Source of the DNA: Siphonodentalium dalli
Lineage: Eukaryota > Mollusca > Scaphopoda > Gadilida > Siphonodentaliidae
Direction: 5' to 3'
Length of the DNA: 64,000 bases
NCBI GenBank assembly: GCA_032622095.1
Contig: CP136069.1
Coordinates: forward strand, 51,694,760 to 51,758,759
Part shown: in pieces, positions 1-9,940 of the stretch
How the letters are laid out: each line of letters begins with the position of its first letter
Position numbering within the stretch: position 1 is the stretch's first letter
Program-made: the position numbers and the translations under genes
Notes under the pieces: model-generated
What the model was told of the DNA's origin: nothing
Database searches by the model: none
What the model saw: the letters and a program-made list of their open reading frames with translations, nothing else

Positions 1-440
1 TGAGTAATTTACATAAATGCATGTATCGTGGAGCGTTTATTCGGGTGTATATGACTTTGAAGCATGTTTTACTTTAAACATATTTTATTTCTATATCAAA
101 ACAATACAAAATTGATTGGGGACAAGTTACAAAAAGAAAAGAGTCAAAATCATATATAGGTTAAACATATTTACATTTACAATGAGTGGGTTTGGGGTTT
201 GGGTGGGAGGTGCCAACACCGATTTCGCGACTAATTTGCTTTTTGTGGCTATTCTGAAATGCGTTTGATCCGACTTCGAATCGTTTTGCCGCTGTTATAT
301 TATATCGATGGACGATGGACTCTTTTGAAGGCGAATTTTCTTTCTTCTATTTGAGGTATCGGGAATTCCGAAAAGTAAATCGTTGATATGTTTTCAGTCC
401 TTCTTGCCATAAGTGAAGCAATATTTGGGGAATTGATATT
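1..440. other. Intergenic sequence, no gene seen
   Basis: No open frame of recognisable composition and no RNA gene is visible. The only identifiable piece is the dispersed repeat end at about 71-130, listed separately. The rest is AT-rich unique-looking sequence leading up to the TTAA at 441 where the first MITE copy starts. Confidence 0.6.
71..130 (-). repeat. Dispersed repeat end with poly(A)-signal-like motif (copy 1)
   Basis: The sequence TTTAAACATATTTTATT, followed by a GATTGGGG-ACAAGTT block, recurs at about 5069-5130 in the same orientation and, reverse-complemented, at 2457-2518. Read on the minus strand it ends in AATAAAATATGTTTAAA, which contains the AATAAA polyadenylation signal. 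This suggests the 3' end of a retroelement or SINE-like family. That identity is inference; the sharing among three sites is seen directly. Confidence 0.5.
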
Positions 441-646
441 TTAACCCTTTACCCAACAGAAGGGCCCTGTGCCAATGCATTCTCTTATATATGCGAGTCG
501 ACCATAGGTCGCCTCGCATATATAAGAGAATGCATTGGCTTAACACATTAAAAATTATAAAATTGTTAAAGAATGTAAGAAAAAATGGTAAAAAGTGTTA
601 AAAAAAGATTTTTTTTAGGCCAATGCATTCTCTTATATATGCGAGG
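441..646 (-). mobile_element. TTAA-flanked MITE, copy 1, truncated at its palindrome
   Basis: Starts with TTAACCCTTTACCCAACA, the terminal sequence of the family seen whole at 1659-2058, 10272-10668, 19179-19578, 20543-20930 and 56951-57314. It has the same orientation as the 20543 copy: terminal repeat, first 69-bp palindrome, AT-rich spacer. It then stops after the first arm of the second palindrome (about 620-646), where the 22-bp minisatellite begins. The other half of the element is not found downstream. Confidence 0.8.
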
Positions 647-882
647 CCCCCTCACCCTTTCTTACAAGCCCCCTCACCATTTCTTACAAGCCCCCTCACC
701 CTTTCTTACAAGCCCCCTCACCCTTTCTTACAAGCCCCCTCACCCTTTCTTACAAGCCCCCTCACCCTTTCTTACAAGCCCCCTCACCCTTTCTTACAAG
801 CCCCCTCACCCTTTCTTACAAGCCCCCTCACCCTTTCTTACAAGCCCCCTCACCCTTTCTTACAAGCCCCCTCACCCTTTCT
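647..882 (+). repeat. 22-bp C-rich minisatellite, about 10.7 copies
   Basis: Tandem copies of a 22-bp unit with core CCCTCACCCTTTCTTAC, nearly identical (one copy near 672 has CACCAT for CACCCT). The array starts directly at the broken palindrome of the MITE at 441-646. Since 22 is not a multiple of three, the reading frame cycles through all three phases every 66 bp. The 106-codon open frame across it (585-905) is therefore not evidence of a protein. Confidence 0.95.
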
Positions 883-1027
883 TTGCGTTTAGACACGAGC
901 GCTAGTTTCTGTAAAGAAATGTTATAAGTTAAGCAATTTAGTCAATTGATGTTTTTATATATATTTTAAATATATGTAAACATTTTGACTTTAATATCTG
1001 ACAATACGTGTGGATGGTATTTAAAAA

Positions 1028-1156
1028 GAGAGGATATGCACATAATATACATTCAATAGATAAAGAGAGGATATGCACATAATATACATTCATTAGATTT
1101 GTATGGTTTTATATATAGAGGATATGCACATAATATACATTCAATAGATTTGTATG

Positions 1157-1217
<61 letters not shown>
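1028..1217 (+). repeat. Short tandem repeat (three copies) followed by (TA)n microsatellite
   Basis: A segment reading AGGATATGCACATAATATAC recurs three times at about 1031, 1070 and 1118, with the following ATTCAATAGAT-type tail. The third copy runs into a long TA dinucleotide run at about 1158-1216. Replication slippage is the likely origin. Confidence 0.85.
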
Positions 1218-1219
<2 letters not shown>

Positions 1220-1658
1220 TTTGGTATTATATTTTATTTTTAAATAAAATTATATATGTATATATTGGGACAGTGACAATGTGTTCTTGAAAAGTCCTCC
1301 CCCGACTCCTGAAGAAAGAACATAATTATGTGGATATATGCCCGTCCAAACTCAATGGGAGTTACGTTTACCACTTGTGAGTCTGAAATTCCCTGCACCC
1401 ACCATATAAGCCAGTTCTGGGTCGGTTTTTATGCCGGTCCCGCTTGGTGGGTGTTGTCGGGTGAGTGGAATGTGTTAGATACGATCGCTTGTTTGTGTAA
1501 AGTATCGAGAAGATAAGCAATTATGTTAGTTGTTTTGAATGAGATAATTACTCAATGGGTTAAGCGTTTCCTTCACCGCCCGGGGACAGTAAAAAACGCA
1601 CACGGAGCCATCTAGGGTGTCAGCCTGCTAACCTATCTTTGGATGCTGTGTTACTCTC
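1218..1658. other. Intergenic sequence, no gene seen
   Basis: No recognisable gene or repeat. A 62-codon open frame at 1328-1516 has no recognisable domain and no supporting context. Confidence 0.5.
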
Positions 1659-2058
1659 TTAACCCTTTACCCAACAAACCGGCCAAAACCGGCCAAATAA
1701 AGCTTCAACAGCCTAAAATATCTTCGGTCTGTCTCAATAGAACCATACAAATATGGATATCATTGGAACCTGCTCATTGACCACATTGTGATGGTTACAG
1801 TTATGCCCTGTGCCAATGCATTCTCTTATATATGCGAGTCGACCATAGGTCGCCTCGCATATATAAGAGAATGCATTGGCCTAAAAAAAATCTTTTTTTA
1901 ATACTTTTTACCATTTTTTCTTACATTCTTTAACAATTTTATAATTTTTAATGTGTTAAGCCAATGCATTCTCTTATATATGCGAGGCGACCTATGGTCG
2001 ACTCGCATATATAAGAGAATGCATTGGCACAGGGCCATTCTATTGGGTAAAGGGTTAA
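1659..2058 (+). mobile_element. TTAA-flanked MITE, copy 2, full length (400 bp)
   Basis: Terminal inverted repeats TTAACCCTTTACCCAACA and its complement (here with one mismatch, TATTGGGTAAAGGGTTAA, at the right end) bound a 400-bp element. About 150 bp of simple sequence is followed by two 69-bp near-perfect palindromes (1812-1880 and 1960-2028) that are inverted relative to each other around an AT-rich spacer. It has no coding capacity. The outer TTAA on both sides followed by CCC/GGG matches the target duplication and terminal trinucleotide known for piggyBac-type transposons. I therefore infer a non-autonomous piggyBac-like element; no transposase is present in the window to confirm this. 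Confidence 0.85.
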
Positions 2059-2063
2059 AGCAA

Positions 2064-2202
2064 TATGTACTCTGGTGTACCAAAACTGTTGGTACTCTGG
2101 GGTACCAAATATCCAGGTACTGTTACTCTGGAGTACCTGTCTGTGTACTCTGGGTACTTATTGGTACTCTGGAGAACCAAAACTGTTGGTACGCTGGTAT
2201 AC
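2064..2202 (+). repeat. Degenerate GGTACTCTGG minisatellite, left block
   Basis: Repeated GGTACTCTGG-(G/A)-GTACC motifs, partly palindromic, in irregular spacing. The array resumes at 2526 after a 323-bp interruption; its last 58 bp (2145-2202) are repeated at 2526-2583. Confidence 0.75.
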
Positions 2203-2525
2203 GGACCAAACAAATGCAAACATATAGCACATAATACCCTTCAAAACAAAGGCCACTATTTCTCATTTTCTATTTCCATGGAGAGAGAGAGAGAGGGCGG
2301 GCAGAACGCTAGTATTATACAAACACAGAACCGGATTATCACACACTCTTTACACAAGTTTTCTTCTCTTTTGTAGACCTAATTTGCAACCTTATCATGT
2401 CATCTTGTTAAATTCATATATATATATATATATTGTATCTGGGAGCAGGGACATTGTAAGTTGTTAAAACTTGTACCCCAATCCCGTTGTAATGAATTTA
2501 CAATAAAATATGTTTAAAGTAAAGG
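2203..2525 (+). mobile_element. 323-bp insertion in minisatellite, flanked by 58-bp direct repeats
   Basis: This segment interrupts the GGTACTCTGG repeats. The minisatellite sequence immediately left of it (2145-2202) reappears directly right of it (2526-2583). It contains a GA-rich run near 2280, a (TA)n run near 2420 and a right end with AATAAAATATGTTTAAA, the dispersed end also found at 71-130 and about 5069-5130. A retroposed insertion with a long target duplication would explain this. So would unequal exchange within the minisatellite. Confidence 0.5.
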
Positions 2526-2760
2526 GTACTCTGGGTACTTATTGGTACTCTGGAGAACCAAAACTGTTGGTACGCTGGTATACCAAAACTAGTGGTACTC
2601 TTGGATACCAAATATCGAGGTACTGGTACCCTGGGGTATCTGTCTGGGTACCCTGGGTATCAGGTATCTAAGTACTATGTGGAGAACCTTCCTGATACTC
2701 TGCAGTACCAACTATCTACATACTCTGCGGAGAATCTGGCCAGGTACCAAGCCCTCGAAA
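2526..2760 (+). repeat. Degenerate GGTACTCTGG minisatellite, right block
   Basis: Continuation of the repeats of 2064-2202, becoming more divergent toward the right. The frames read through it are low-complexity and not credible genes. Confidence 0.7.
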
Positions 2761-2827
2761 TCACGAAAAATATCCGACGGCAAATTTAACAATGTGGCAT
2801 GTTAGATTCCAAATGATGTCACGGTGT

Positions 2828-2988
2828 TTAAACATCGAATTAAGTACAAAGCCCGATCGAGGTTCTCCGAGATCATGTTAACAGTTACATGGAATCCCTT
2901 GCATAGTGCAAAATGAAATAATCCGAATTATATTACTTTCATTATTATAGAACGTTGATCGTGCTTTTTGTACTTAATTCAAGGTTTA
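2828..2988. repeat. Inverted repeat (imperfect hairpin)
   Basis: The arm at about 2828-2860 (TTTAAACATCGAATTAAGTA and following) is complementary, with mismatches, to about 2956-2988 (TTTTTGTACTTAATTCAAGG). The loop is about 95 bp. Probably a degraded foldback element. Confidence 0.5.
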
Positions 2989-3116
2989 ATACATCGAATT
3001 CAGGTTTTCCCTGACCTGTTCCCTGCACGTGGGAGTAAAATTTGTCTGAATGTCTAAAATAATCGGCCAATTTATTAATTTGTGTTTAATAATATTAAAG
3101 TAAACGTTATAAATCA

Positions 3117-4560
3117 AACATCTTAAACAGGTCTGGGTGAACCATCAATCGATCTATAATAGCACGATAAAACAAAAACTACTTTGCGATCAATCGCAAA
3201 CATATGTGAATCGCAAACTACTTTGCGATAAATCACAAAACAACTTTGCAATAAATCGCAAACAATTGGCGATTTATCGCAAAGATATTTCATATATGCG
3301 ATTTAGTGCAAAGGTTTTCGATTTGTCACAAAGGTTTGACATTAATCGCAATTGTTTGTGATTTATCGCAGATATATTCTTATGAATTGGCACTAATGGG
3401 CATGAACCATATAAACATAAATCAAACAACTTCAAAATATGTGGGTGAACCACCAATCGGTCTATAGTAGCTCGATAAATCGCAAACTACTTTACAAATA
3501 AATCGCATAACAACTTTGCGATGAATCACACACATATTTCTGATAAATCACAAACTACTTTGCGATAAATCGCAAACTACTTGGCGATTTATCACAAATG
3601 TTTGCTATTAATCACAATGGTTTGTGATTTATCGCAGATATAGAGGATCTCACATGAGTTTCTATTTTATACGAAATTTATCAACCGAGTTCACTAAATT
3701 CGATTTGAGCCGAGGTTTACCGAGGCTCAAATAGAATTTAGAGGACGAGGTTGATAAATTACGTATACAATAGGACGAGTGTGAGATACCTTTTATCACA
3801 TGATCAAATAAACCCGAAGCAACGCGAAATATTCATCGAAAACAACAATCATAAACTACAGCGATCGCAAGTTATTTGAAGAACGCCGTGACGTCATCGC
3901 ACGCGCTGATATTAAACGTGTCTATTACCGATAATTATGAAACTGCTTTTATGGCCAAATTATGTGATAAATATTGTTATGCGTTTGCTATAATGGGCTT
4001 GAACTGTATAAACATGAATCAGACATCTTCAACAGGTCTGGGTGAACCACCTATCCATCTATAATAGCTCAATAAATCGCAAACTACTTTACAATAAATC
4101 GCATAACAACTTTGCGATAAATCACAAACATATTGGTGATATAAATCACAAATTACTAAGCGATAAATTACGATCTACTTGGTGATTTATCTCAAAGATT
4201 TGCGATCAATCGCAATGATCTGTGATTTATCGCAGATATATTTTTATGTGTTGGCACTAATGGGCTTGAACCGTATAAACATTATAAATCAGATATCTTA
4301 AACAGGTCTGGATGAACCATCTATCGATCTATAATAGCATAGTAAATCGCAAACTACTTTACAATAAATTGCATAAAAACTTTGCGATAAATCGTAATCC
4401 TATTTGTGATAAATCACAAACTACTTGCAATAAAACGCAAATTACTTTACGATAAATCGCAAAATAACTTTGCGATAAATCACAAACATCTTTGCGATAA
4501 CTTGCAAACCTTTCCAATAAATCTCAAACATCTTTACGATAAATCGCAAACTGAGAATAT
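3117..4560 (+). repeat. Tandem repeat built on the palindromic motif TTTGCGATAAATCGCAAA
   Basis: Dozens of variants of GCGATAAATCGC spaced by a few bases, organised into larger units. Each larger unit begins with a TCTGGGTGAACCA-type sequence (about 3131, 3440, 4035 and 4305). The first three end with a TTTGTGATTTATCGCAGATAT-like sequence and an ATTGGCACTAATGGGC-like or similar tail. The core motif is self-complementary, so many small hairpins are possible. The open frames across it are low-complexity and not coding. Confidence 0.8.
3646..3789. repeat. Inverted repeat inside the GCGATAAATCGC array
   Basis: Arms begin GATCTCACATGAGT and end ACGAGTGTGAGATAC, with further complementarity inward (AAATTTATCAACC against GGTTGATAAATT). 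It interrupts one unit of the surrounding tandem repeat. It behaves like a small foldback insertion. Confidence 0.5.
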
Positions 4561-5052
4561 TCAAAATAAACATATACAAATATTCAAACAAGCAGAATTT
4601 CAATAGTTAAGAAATTTAGAATTTCTCCCTTACAACAGTGAGCAGTGTGCCATGAAGACTGATCGGTCTATTTTAGGATGTTCGCCCGATCCGGGCTATT
4701 AAATATAAATTTGTGGTTCACTCAGACCTTTCTTTATACCCATCATAAATAGCACGTTAATAGTATGAAATTGTCAAGTTCGTACATTGTGCTATGCAAG
4801 GAAACCCAAATTATGTTACAGAACATGTTGTACGGTACGTAAATAGTGTGCGATAATCAAAATACTCAACAATGAGAAGACCCCACTAATGAACTTTGGT
4901 TAATTAGAACTGACACCATGTTGTTTGCAACATACCGTTATAGCGCTTACTAATCCTCGCCACAAGATTCTGCCACTGTGTTGAGTGTTTTGCTTATCGT
5001 ACACTCTCTGGTGCTGTACCGGTATACGAACAAACACTGAGCTCACACAAAG
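4561..5052. other. Intergenic sequence, nothing recognised
   Basis: No gene, RNA or clear repeat seen. A short GGTATAC-containing stretch near 5020 faintly resembles the 2.1-2.7 kb minisatellite. Confidence 0.5.
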
Positions 5053-5150
5053 ATTTTTTTGTTTAAACATATTTTATTGTAACATAATATTACAAGATGG
5101 ATCGGGGCACAAGTTTTAACAACTTAAATCCGTCCCTCTCCCATTAACAT
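5053..5150 (-). repeat. Dispersed repeat end with poly(A)-signal-like motif (copy 3)
   Basis: Same end sequence as at 71-130 and 2457-2518: TTTAAACATATTTTATTGTA, then a CGGGGCACAAGTTTTAAC block. It lies just upstream of the first Helitron-like element. Confidence 0.5.
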
Positions 5151-5179
5151 TTTAACAAATACAACGTAGATGACGAACA

Positions 5180-5200
5180 TCTATTATATATTTTGGAAGA

Positions 5201-5235
<35 letters not shown>

Positions 5236-5979
5236 TGTGTCTGTGTGTGTGTTCGCGATGAACTCGAAAACGGCAGACCCGATTTCGATGAAACTTCGTA
5301 TGTGAGGGTACTATCGGTCGGGAAGTGGCATAGGCATATTAATTTTCTGATCCGAGGTAAACTTTTCACGTGCCGATGTCAAATCTGTTTTTACGCTGTG
5401 TTACGGGACTTTCATTTGAGTTCGGTGCTTACAAATCGATTCGAAACAGCGCGAATAATAAAATGCCAGTCATAATAATGACACTGTGAGAATCTTTCGT
5501 GTTTCCTCTTTCCAACGATATATAATGCGTATGTATCCGTTTTAGTTATCTGCCTCAATTATCAAGAAGAAGTGGTACTATCTTCCATCAGGATAAAAAC
5601 AATGCGTAACTTCTATGAAGTCGTTAGAGGTCATAACGTTAGATCACGTTAACGCTCAACCGGCCGGTGCAGACGTCTTGGCGATATCTCGGGCACCGAT
5701 GGTAATTTATCTTTACGTTGAAACTTGATAATTAATGAGCGTGTGTATATGAGGCGCGTTTATATACTTGAGTGGAAATCAAATCGGGTTAAACTGGCGG
5801 ATTTTTACGGACGAAATTTGATGCATAGGGTATCTCGGTATCCGCTGGGCCGATTTCCCGGTATCCGCTGGGCCGATTTCCACCATTTTTGGGGTGTTGG
5901 TGTTTGACCCCACCTGACCTTGACCTTCAAAATGGTCAATTCAAGGTCAAAGCCCGGACGAAGTCGGGTCACCTTCTAG
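5180..5979 (+). mobile_element. Non-autonomous Helitron-like element A (800 bp)
   Basis: Begins TCTATTATATATTTTGGAA immediately after an A (5179). It ends with a small hairpin (CCCGGACGAAGTCGGG, stem with one bulge) followed seven bases later by CTAG and then a T (5980). A 5' TC, a 3' hairpin plus CTRR, insertion between A and T, and no terminal inverted repeats or target duplication are the textbook signature of Helitrons. The same 5' terminus and the same AGCCCGGACGAAG 3' block occur in the minus-strand element at 12217-12786. After a (TG)n run it carries no credible gene; Rep/helicase is absent. Its first 446 bp are repeated at 6676-7109. Confidence 0.65.
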
Positions 5980-5990
5980 TCTTCTTCTCT

Positions 5991-6674
5991 TCTATATATT
6001 TTGAGAACTCCTTGTATTCGAGAGATAGCCCACACCCTCCGGACCTCAATGATATGATCGTGAATGAGTATTGATATACCCCACTAAACTTTGACAAACA
6101 CCAGTAATGGTGTGTAGATCATTTACATATCTCTCCTATATATTTTGATACAATCTATCTAATTTACATATCTCTCTTATATATTTATGTTTGTGTGTGT
6201 GTTGTACTTCATACAAATCTACGATTCTCGACCGATCGGGACGAAACTTGGTAGTGTGTGTGTAGTTTGACCAGACGGTGGTCGTTGTCGTATTGGCGAG
6301 CCCGTGCGACGCCCGTGCAGCGCATGCGCAGACGATATCTCGGAAACGGGTGGAGCTATCGACTTGAAATTTGCTATGCGAATGTATCTTTCGCCGGGTA
6401 CAAATTTTATCGGGTCGCCGAGCCCGTGCGACGCCCGTGCAGCGCATGCGCAGACGAGATCTCGGAAACGGGTGGAGCTATCGACTTGAAATTTGGCATG
6501 TGAATGTATCTTGCGCCGGGTACAAATTTTCATGCGCAGCACCAGATCTCGGAAACTGGTGGAGCTAACGGGTACAAATTTTTATTATTGAAACGCGTGG
6601 AGCTAAAAATTTAAAAAATATATATAAAAATGTCATGTTTCGGACAAGCCGCCGGTGGCGGGCTAACCTGCTAG
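5991..6674 (+). mobile_element. Second Helitron-like segment with 3' hairpin and CTAG end
   Basis: The right end shows a hairpin (AGCCGCC paired with GGCGGGCT, about 6646-6664), six bases, then CTAG at 6671-6674 followed by T. Its left limit is uncertain: candidate starts of the TCTATATATTTTG type occur at 5991 and near 6131, and a related CTCTTATATATTT lies near 6173. This may be more than one element. The interior has (TG)n and a 122-bp tandem repeat. No coding sequence. Confidence 0.5.
6297..6560 (+). repeat. 122-bp tandem repeat, two copies plus a third partial copy
   Basis: CGAGCCCGTGCGACGCCCGT starts at 6297 and again at 6419, and both copies continue through ATCTCGGAAACGGGTGGAGC and CGCCGGGTACAAATTTT. 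A shortened third copy follows from about 6533. The unit is GC-richer than its surroundings. Several overlapping frames are open on both strands, as expected for a repeat, so I do not call a gene. Confidence 0.85.
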
Positions 6675-7109
6675 TCTATTATATATTTTGGAAGATCTGT
6701 CTGTGTATCTGTCTGTGTGTGGTCTGTGTGTGTGTTCGCGATGAACTTGAAAACGGCCGACCCGATTTCTATGAAACTTGGTATGTGGGGGTATTTTCGG
6801 CCGGGGGGTGGCATAGGCATATTGATTTTCAGATCCGAGGTCAACTTTTCACGTGCCGAGGTCAAATCTGTTTTTACGCTGTGTTACGGGATTTTCATTT
6901 GAGTTCGGTGCTTACAAATCGATTCGAAACAGCGCGAATAATTAAATGCCAGTCATAATAATGACACTGTGAGAATCTTTCGTGTTTCCTCTTTCCAACG
7001 ATATATAATGCGTATGTATCCGTTTTAGTTATCTGCCTCAATTATCAAGAAGAAGTGGTACTATCTTCCATCAGGATAAAAACAATGCGTAACTTCTATG
7101 ACGTCGTTA
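6675..7109 (+). mobile_element. Helitron-like 5' segment, copy B, inserted directly after a CTAG end
   Basis: Begins TCTATTATATATTTTGGAA exactly after the CTAG of the previous element and matches 5180-5626 along its length, with scattered substitutions and a shorter (TG)n. The similarity stops after TCGTTA at about 7109, and no hairpin-CTAG terminus follows. Copy B is therefore truncated or a different subfamily. Confidence 0.6.
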
Positions 7110-7340
7110 AGCTAGCCACACATGCTTGCGTATGCGTTAGCGAAAATAATCGGATCCGTTCATCGGATCCGTTCGTCGTGCGAAAGTACCCACACATGTT
7201 TGCGTTATCTTTCCGTTGGCGTCAGGCGAACGTTGTCCGATAGTGATTGTTTCAGTCACTTCACCATGGATTTACAGCAGGAGGAATTGTTAGTGATTGT
7301 TGCTGTGTATCATTACCATAGGAGGTTAAGAAATATGTCA

Positions 7341-7506
7341 TAATATGTTGTATTACCACTTTTTCGAAGATTTTGCCTAATGTCGGAAGGAGAGATATTG
7401 GTCGGTAATTTGCGGAATCGGCTGGGTCGCCTTTTTTGAAAATAGGGATGACGTTTGCCTTTTTCCAGGTCATTGGAAACTTACCAATATCCAATTGGAT
7501 AGCTTA
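7341..7506 (-). pseudogene. LINE reverse transcriptase fragment (fingers region)
   Basis: The minus-strand translation contains TWKKANVIPIFKKGD and NYRPISLLPTLGKIFEK. These are the conserved N-terminal reverse transcriptase motifs of non-LTR retrotransposon ORF2 (the WK-x(4)-PIFKKGD and NYRPISLL blocks upstream of catalytic motif A). Similarity starts just inside a stop near 7506 and fades after about 7341; about 55 residues survive of a protein usually near 900-1,000. No catalytic aspartates are included. It is a non-functional scrap of a LINE. It covers the part of RT that is missing from the LINE at 61.2-62.9 kb, but nothing shows they belong to the same family. Confidence 0.85.
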
Positions 7507-8065
7507 ATGTATAACGTATGATTAAGTTTGGTACAGCCATAGTGAATAAATTATTCTCCATTCACATTATGCGTCAACGAGTCAATGTCATTGCATGATC
7601 ACCAGAGCCATGTGTTGTAGCATTACACGAATATGCATGTTTTCTAATTATGGAAGAAGTTATTTCCTAGCGAAGCGGAAATGGCCAAATCGTTGAGAAT
7701 GATAGTCACACATGTTTCAATAAGAACATGATGCATCCATGGCAATGGTGCATGTATACAGCTATACTCTAATTAAATTAATCGACCCTTGTTAACGACG
7801 TTGATTACCGATATTACTGCGTTGCTCGACCGCGTTGATGCGATCAGCATTATCACCACCACAGACAGGGGGGGGGGGGGGGGGGGGTAGTAAACAATTT
7901 GCAGGAAGGTATGCCGTTGTTTTGCATCTGGCATTTTCGGGTACCCACCACCCCCAAACCTGCAAAATAATATTTTTTTAGTCCCAATTTTTTTTACACC
8001 CGCAGCGCAGTATTTCGTTGACTATTTAGTCGAATTGTGACCATAAACTTTCAGTCGTATTACAA
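7507..8065. other. Intergenic sequence with a G20 run
   Basis: No gene seen. Contains an uninterrupted run of 20 G at 7868-7887. The bases after it (TTTGCAGGAAGGTATGCCG at about 7899) resemble, in inverse orientation, a block at about 9895-9935 that ends in a C-rich run, so both are probably copies of one dispersed repeat. Confidence 0.55.
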
Positions 8066-8212
8066 AAGAAATAAATACACGGTGTATCGGTGTGTATGGT
8101 CAAGTTGTACCACAAAAAACTGATTGTAGGACTCCGCTACGCGTCGTCCTACAATCAGTTTTGTGTGGTACAACTTGACCATACACACCTCTACACCGTG
8201 TATTTATTTCTT
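8066..8212. repeat. Foldback element: near-perfect 147-bp hairpin
   Basis: The left arm from AAGAAATAAATACACGGTGT pairs with the right arm ending ACACCGTGTATTTATTTCTT. Arms are about 65 bp with few mismatches around a short centre containing CTCCGCTACGCGTCG. No coding capacity. Similar hairpins with GC-rich centres occur at 14502-14607 (centre CTCGGCTACGACTC), 16041-16203 and 58130-58354. Confidence 0.85.
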
Positions 8213-8264
8213 AATCAGAAGCTGTTTCAATTGAAAAAAAAACTGTTTTATAAATTGCTGATCA

Positions 8265-9606
8265 TCTGTAAACCTAGGTCATTGTGCAGAATACACAAAA
8301 TTTCATAATTTCTAAATATTTCCTGATTAGTATGTCAACAGCCAATTATCTAACATATTCCATATACCACTTATGTTAGTCTACTGGAACAACTTACCTC
8401 TAGTATACTAAACTGGCTTTAAAAGGCTCCCTTTGGGAGCCTATATTCAGCATCGGAGATACATGTGGCCCCCTTTGTGGGACTTCGCACACATTTTGAT
8501 CTTAGACAGAGCCTTCATTTAGCGGCGGCCCCTTCGTGCGCTTCAAGCACATTTGGTCATTGAAACATTTTGATATATATATATTGTTTTAATATATTTT
8601 TTTAAAGATTGAATTGCTCAATTTAACAAAACCAATTTTATTTTATTTTTTTTAATAAATTTTTTTGAAAAACTAATACCATTATAACATCCGCCAGGGT
8701 ACTGCGAGTCACCACACCAAATCTTCGCTGTCAAATGACATCATGACGTTGTCAGCAGATCAACTGACTTTGTGGCTATTGTACAACGGAAAATAAACTG
8801 GAATATAAACTCATTCTGGAAAATTATAATAATGAATGGGTTTATATAGCATTTAATATCTTCAGATGCTTTAAGCACACTGTTCAACAGACCAAAGTCC
8901 CATAACCAACTCTCACATTTAAAAAAAAACCTTTGTATGTTCATATAGATTGATTGAACTCGGTCCAGGGGTCATATCCTACCTGTTTATTTATATAAAT
9001 AACAAGCAGTCATAGCACTCTACCAGACTTGGATACTTTCGGTCTTGTGAGAGATCATGGAAGAGTTGAAAGACATGCAAATAATTCACTGATTGGCTTG
9101 ATGCACTGATGACAGATATTTTCTACCCATTGATAGTCACATTAATGTTTGAGGCAGTTGCTCGCTCTTTTTCCATGCACACAATGATCTAGGGGTTAGT
9201 TACATAATGACAAGTTTACTTATATATGCAAACTTAGGTCATTGTACATGATACACACAATTCCATAATTTCTAACCATTTCCCGATTAGTCTGTCAACC
9301 AGCCCATTATCTAGCATTATGCCTTAACACGTTTGTTAGTCTACTGGAGCAACCTCTGTTAAAATAAATGACAAACAGTCACTATGCCAGACTTGGATAT
9401 TTTAGGTGTTGTGAGATTAACAGATCATATGAGTTGATAGACATGAAAATATTTCACTGATTGGATTGATGCACTGATGAACAGTGTGATGACAGTTATA
9501 TTCTCGCCATTGATAGTCACATTAATGTTTGAGACAGTTGCTCGCTCTTTTTCCATGCACACAATGATCTCGGTTTTAGTTATACATCAAGACAAGTTTA
9601 TTTATT
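8265..9606 (+). repeat. Tandem duplication, unit about 375 bp, one copy interrupted
   Basis: Two copies of a composite unit: part a (8265-8402 and 9222-9358, both containing TAGGTCATTGT and TTAGTCTACTGGA) and part b (8986-9215 and 9359-9606, both containing CCAGACTTGGATA and TTGATAGTCACATTAATGTT). In the first copy about 580 bp (8403-8985) lie between a and b, looking like a later insertion. No gene. Confidence 0.75.
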
Positions 9607-9829
9607 TCAGTTTTACATTTCTCGAAGCTTCTTTCCGAAGGGTTGTCGGCCCTGTCGGGAAGGAATTGTTTCACCCCACCGCCCCATATGCAACATGCCA
9701 TATAGCTTAATGTCATCTCTACTAAGGCCCATATGAGGTCCCAGTAACATAAATATGGTGTTTGTGCAGTTATTAATTCTTATAATATGTTTTAAACTGT
9801 TACAAATGTCATATAATGGCACAAAAGGT

Positions 9830-9940
9830 ATTTAGTAAAATATTTGCACGAGGGTGTAAAAAACGCGTTTTTTGCCCCTCGGGCCACCACCCACCCCGGC
9901 ATATACCTTCCTGCAAATATTTTACTTACCCCCTCCCCCT
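9830..9940. repeat. Inverted-repeat-like block related to 7868-7930
   Basis: AAATATTTGCACGAGGGTG on the left and CCTTCCTGCAAATATTTTAC on the right form imperfect arms around a short GCGTTTTTTGCCCCTCG hairpin. The right arm is the inverse of the sequence after the G20 run at 7888. Confidence 0.4.

Noticed and set aside
647-882. Telomere-like or C-rich repeat as a chromosome end
   Set aside because: The 22-bp unit is not TTAGGG-like or another known telomere repeat. It lies internally, attached to a broken MITE.
1898-2234. Overlapping open frames on both strands within the MITE (also at 20482-20709 and 56834-57185)
   Set aside because: They recur at each MITE because the palindrome reads the same on both strands (CILLYMR). 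They carry no gene.
3888-3895. TGACGTCA (CRE-like) sites at about 3888, 15827, 62910 and 63112 as regulatory elements
   Set aside because: Eight-base palindromes in unannotated repeat DNA, the last two simply duplicated. No nearby promoter or gene supports a regulatory role.
5170-5475. Frames across the (TG)n runs at 5.2 and 6.7 kb as paired genes
   Set aside because: The cysteine-valine stretches are translated (TG)n. The similarity of the two frames comes from duplication of a Helitron-like 5' segment.
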